Assembly (NCBI GenBank): GCA_903813345.2
Contig: CAIIXF020000001.1
Coordinates: forward strand, 28,573,915-28,637,914
DNA: 64,000 nt
Direction: 5' to 3'
DNA from: Owenia fusiformis
Lineage: Eukaryota; Annelida; Polychaeta; Sabellida; Oweniidae
Part shown: piece by piece, positions 60,754 through 64,000 of the stretch
Layout: the number at the start of each line of letters is the position of its first letter
Position numbering within the stretch: position 1 is the stretch's first letter
Translations under genes and position numbers: made by a program
Notes under the pieces: generated by a model
The model's input: the letters and a program-made list of their open reading frames with translations, nothing else
The model's database searches: none
Told to the model about the DNA's origin: nothing

Positions 60754-62576
60754 ATGGCAGATGATAAAGTTGTCCCACCGTCCATGTGGAAGAATAAATT
60801 TCTACAAGCAGATGCAGCGAAACAGAACTCAGGAACTAACAATAATACCTCAAAATCATCAATTACTGCTTTACAGAACAAGTTTGGAGCTCCCCAACCA
60901 TCCAAACCTTCTTCAAGCACAAGTTCAGGGAAACAATCCTTAAGCGCAAGTACAGGGCAACAATCCTTAAATACAAGTTCAGGGAAGGTTAACGCATCAT
61001 GGATAAAAACAAACTCAAATACTGAAAATGTAAGTTCAGCGAGTAGCTCTAAAGTCAATTTTGGAACAAGACCTGCTTTGGGAGTTAAACCTTCTATTGG
61101 TAACAAGCCACCTGTTGTTACAAAAGATGAAACATCTGAGAAACCTTCTTGGATGAAAAATTTAAAAAGTTCATCAAGTTCCAATCTTATATCAGCTAAT
61201 TCTGCCTCAAAAACTGACTGTGAGAAACCAGTGCCTGACCCACCTTGGAAAAAGAATTTATTAAAAAACAATGAAGATAAAATTTTTAAAAGACAATCAA
61301 GTCCCAGTCTTATTCCAGCCAGTAAGCCAGTAGCTGACCCACCTTGGAAAAAGAATATATTGAAAAACAATGAAGAGAAAAGTGAGTCAAGGGCAAAACC
61401 TAATAATGAGGGTATGGTCGTCCCTAGTCAAGAAACAAATCAAAATAACAAGGCACCTTGGGTCAAATCAAAGCCCTCTCTTGCTGCAGATAAGCCAGTA
61501 GCTCCAAATAAACCAACTATTCAACAGAATGTGAACTCAAAGATTACAGATGGAAAACATAATATTTCAGTTGAAACATCTACAAAGACAGAAACTCAGA
61601 AGCCTTCTTGGATGAAACCTAAGGAGAGCATTGTTGATTGTAAAAAATCTCCTACTCCTGCCAAACGTAACTTAAAGAACCAAACTCCTAAATCTCAGTC
61701 CTCTTCTTCTGTTGGTGATCTCCCAAAGACAACTAGCTCTATAAATTCTCAGTCTAAACCAAGTATTGCTCAGAAACCCTCTATTGACAGTACAGTACCG
61801 CCAAATAATGGAGAAAAGGCATTTGGAGTAAAGTTAAGACCATCTGGGAATGCTAAGCAGCAGCCGCAGTTACATGATAAACATACACATTCTAGTCCAA
61901 CACATAAATCTGGTCCAGAAACAACCATGTCACAAATTGATAATCAACCTAAACCCATAGCTAAACCCAGGTATTCTGGTCCTGTGGAACCATGCACAGA
62001 CAAATCAAAAGGATGGGATCAAAACACGTCTACCCTTGCCCGAGTTGGATTCAAACTGTCTGATATTAAAAATGTATTAGAAATATCTGATATAAAGGGT
62101 GGCCCATTAGGGGAAAAAGTAGGGTTGAAAAAGAAGGCCAGTTTTAAAACTAAGCGACCTATGATTGTGCCAAGAGTAAAGAAGGCTGTCAGCAAGGAAC
62201 ACTCTGCTGATGATAGGAATAAAATGGATGATGTTGTTGCTGAAGATAGTGAAGGTAAATATAATTTTGGTTTTGAATTTTTAACTTTCATTTTCAACTT
62301 CCTCACATTGAACAGGATCTAAAGTTAGGTGTGTTCATACTCATTAGACAGAACTGAGCGGGTTTGATCCCATAAAAGTGTTTGTCTTGCTCAATATTCC
62401 ATGTGAACTGCTTTCACTCTGTCAGACTGAGTATATTATGTTACAGATGATGAGGAATATGAGGATGTCCTCGTCCCAGCACAAGCAAGTGAGAAGGTGG
62501 ACCAATCTGAAGATGAAGGCTGGACTGATGGGGAATCATCCCCTCAAGCTCCTCCTAGACCCTTGCAAAAACTCAA
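60754..62576 (+). CDS. Disordered Ser/Lys/Pro-rich protein with repeated W-x-K motifs; possibly an FYB/ADAP-like adaptor (3' partial)
   Basis: Coding exon 60754-62254 (500 codons plus 1 nt) is joined in phase to 62447-62576; further exons lie beyond the window. Seven short motifs share Trp followed by Lys two residues on or next to it: W12 (WKNKF), W83, W133 (PSWMK), W165 and W198 (DPPWKKN), W236 (APWVK), W286 (PSWMK). There are also FGTRP (103-107), FGVKLRP (357-363) and, in exon 2, an acidic EEYEDV tyrosine motif and a PPRP motif. FG-x-KP spacing and a Y-E-D-V motif recall the lymphoid adaptor FYB/ADAP, which carries helical SH3 domains further on. That C-terminal part is not in the window, so the name is a guess; the gene itself is secure. 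The antisense frame at 60636-61370 is a shadow. Confidence 0.8.
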
Positions 62577-64000
62577 GTATGTGTTGTTCAGAAACAATCA
62601 TCTATACAAGCCCTTAACTGCAATAACCCTATCCACACACATAGCCAAGGTAGTCTTCGTCCAATCAAGACCTTCTTAGCATTGATTACTTTGTTGTTGG
62701 ATACCTAAATCATACAACATTAACTTGAACATGGACCCTTCTTGCAGTCAACGCAATCATGTTACTTTTACTTTCAAAAATCACTTTTTAGCCATGATTT
62801 GCTTGAAATAGTATATTACAAGTAGTTTAGTATAGTATATAATACAAGTAATTAAGTATAGGTAACCAATAATCTAGTCCAGACACATTATCAAAAAATG
62901 AGGGTTCAACATGTGAGCTCAGTACCCATGGCACTATTCATTTTTTGTCAGGCATTTGGCACTGTGTCTTTAACTTCTTCAATACCAGACAGTTTTTCAT
63001 TTTTTACGTGCTTTTGCCATATTTCTATCTTATAATATATAACGTTCCATGCCCATTTTATGTCAACACCAAAAAAGTGACATATTGTTATGGTCTCCAT
63101 TTTTGTGATGGTATTGTTCATTTGTAACAAATTGCAGTTTGTGACATTTTGCATGTTAATGCCTTGTTATGATATTACTAAAAAAACACAATATTTGGCA
63201 ACTGTGACATTGCATAAAACGCACAACGGATGACTGAGTTATTAAGATTTGTTTGGGTTACCTTTTTTTGGCTCACCCTGTACATGTACATAGTAGCTGG
63301 GACAGAACACTTGGTATTCAAGGGGTTAATGTCACAATGACCTGATGTTCTCATTAGATCAATATTTACAAACTGTCTCTTTTAATATTTGTATTTACTT
63401 AATTTATGAAATATTACATTTGGCCAAGCTCGAGCATTTAAAATACTTCCATGTGAAATATCACTGTACATGAGATGAATAAATCATGCCTAAAGAAATG
63501 AACTGTTAACCAAGTATTTTTATATGCGGAAGATTGCGCTTAATTTCTAGACTTCTAATGCTCTGTTGAATTCTTCATAATTAAACCATAATTTTGTTCC
63601 GCTTTAATATGATCAAAAAGAGTTGCCGAGACAGACTATTAATCTTGTGTGTACTAGACCGAAGGTATGACTTTGCATGATGTGATGTCTGACTTACCAA
63701 TGTTAGATATGCAGTTTAATTAAAACTGATTAGCAACAACAGCTAGAGGGCTTGTTACTTGAGAATACCAAATAAGAATACCAGATGCAATACAGTGTCC
63801 TTTTTGACCTTTTATAAAATTGATATTTTTTATTTTATATTGATATTAATTCATCAATTCAGCAGTTGGTTAATAGTACAAAACATACATTATTCTAACC
63901 TATACTAAACCAGGTCTTGAAATCCCTGATTATTTACAATTTGTTTATTTTATTTCTATGAATTAGTAATACATGTATTACTTAGTGTAAAGGTATGCAA
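62577..64000 (+). other. Intron of the W-x-K gene, continuing past the window
   Basis: Follows donor CTCAA/gtatgtg. Contains dispersed-element copy 7 and fragments of a mariner-type end (~63266) and of the 10.5-kb element end (~63290). No further exon recognised. Confidence 0.5.
63058..63168 (-). repeat. Dispersed element, copy 7 of 7
   Basis: Inverted: AAGTGACATATTGTTATGGT to TTTTGCATGTTAATGCCTTG; intron of the W-x-K gene. Confidence 0.7.

Noticed and set aside
60636-61370. 244-codon frame antisense to the W-x-K gene
   Set aside because: Shadow of the 500-codon + frame, with Phe/Leu-rich composition typical of reversed Lys/Ser codons.

Overview
The window is eukaryotic nuclear DNA. It is AT-rich, its genes are split by GT-AG introns, and it is dense in DNA-transposon remnants and satellite repeats. 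It is most likely a marine lophotrochozoan, probably a mollusc. The clues are Pearl/Helentron-like elements with ~150-180 bp core repeats and (ACGG)n tails, repeated TGACCTTGACCT-type sequence, and a neuropeptide-type GPCR beside an animal nardilysin. The species call is inference.

Layout. From 1 to ~23.4 kb there is almost only non-coding repeat-rich DNA: a probable coding exon at 2.5-2.7 kb (- strand), Helentron-like and foldback elements, a G/C-homopolymer-rich element (7.8-9.6 kb), a 2.15-kb element with CAC termini and 5-bp target duplications (15.3-17.4 kb) and a 2.7-kb satellite (19.9-22.6 kb). From ~23.4 to 37.1 kb (+ strand) lies a complete class A GPCR gene: 8 coding exons, 506 aa, with a signal peptide, a glycosylated N-terminus and all hallmark motifs. 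It has a CRE/TATA promoter and possibly an alternative upstream leader.

From 57.2 down to 37.1 kb (- strand) lies a complete nardilysin (M16 metalloprotease) gene. I resolved 29 exons whose phases all match, giving 1066 aa with the HFLEH zinc site and the acidic insert. Its large intron at 39.7-45.4 kb holds Helentron-like arrays and a broken, intronless short-chain dehydrogenase copy. A 62-bp piece of that copy's 3' end is also found inside the neighbouring array. The GPCR and nardilysin genes converge tail to tail around 37.1 kb.

Head to head with nardilysin, a + strand gene begins near 57.6 kb (non-coding leader exon, then coding from 60754) and runs off the right edge. It encodes a disordered Ser/Lys/Pro-rich protein with seven W-x-K motifs, possibly an FYB/ADAP-like adaptor. 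Its first intron carries a perfect-arm MITE and an array of nuclear-receptor-type direct repeats. All calls are by eye; no database search was run.
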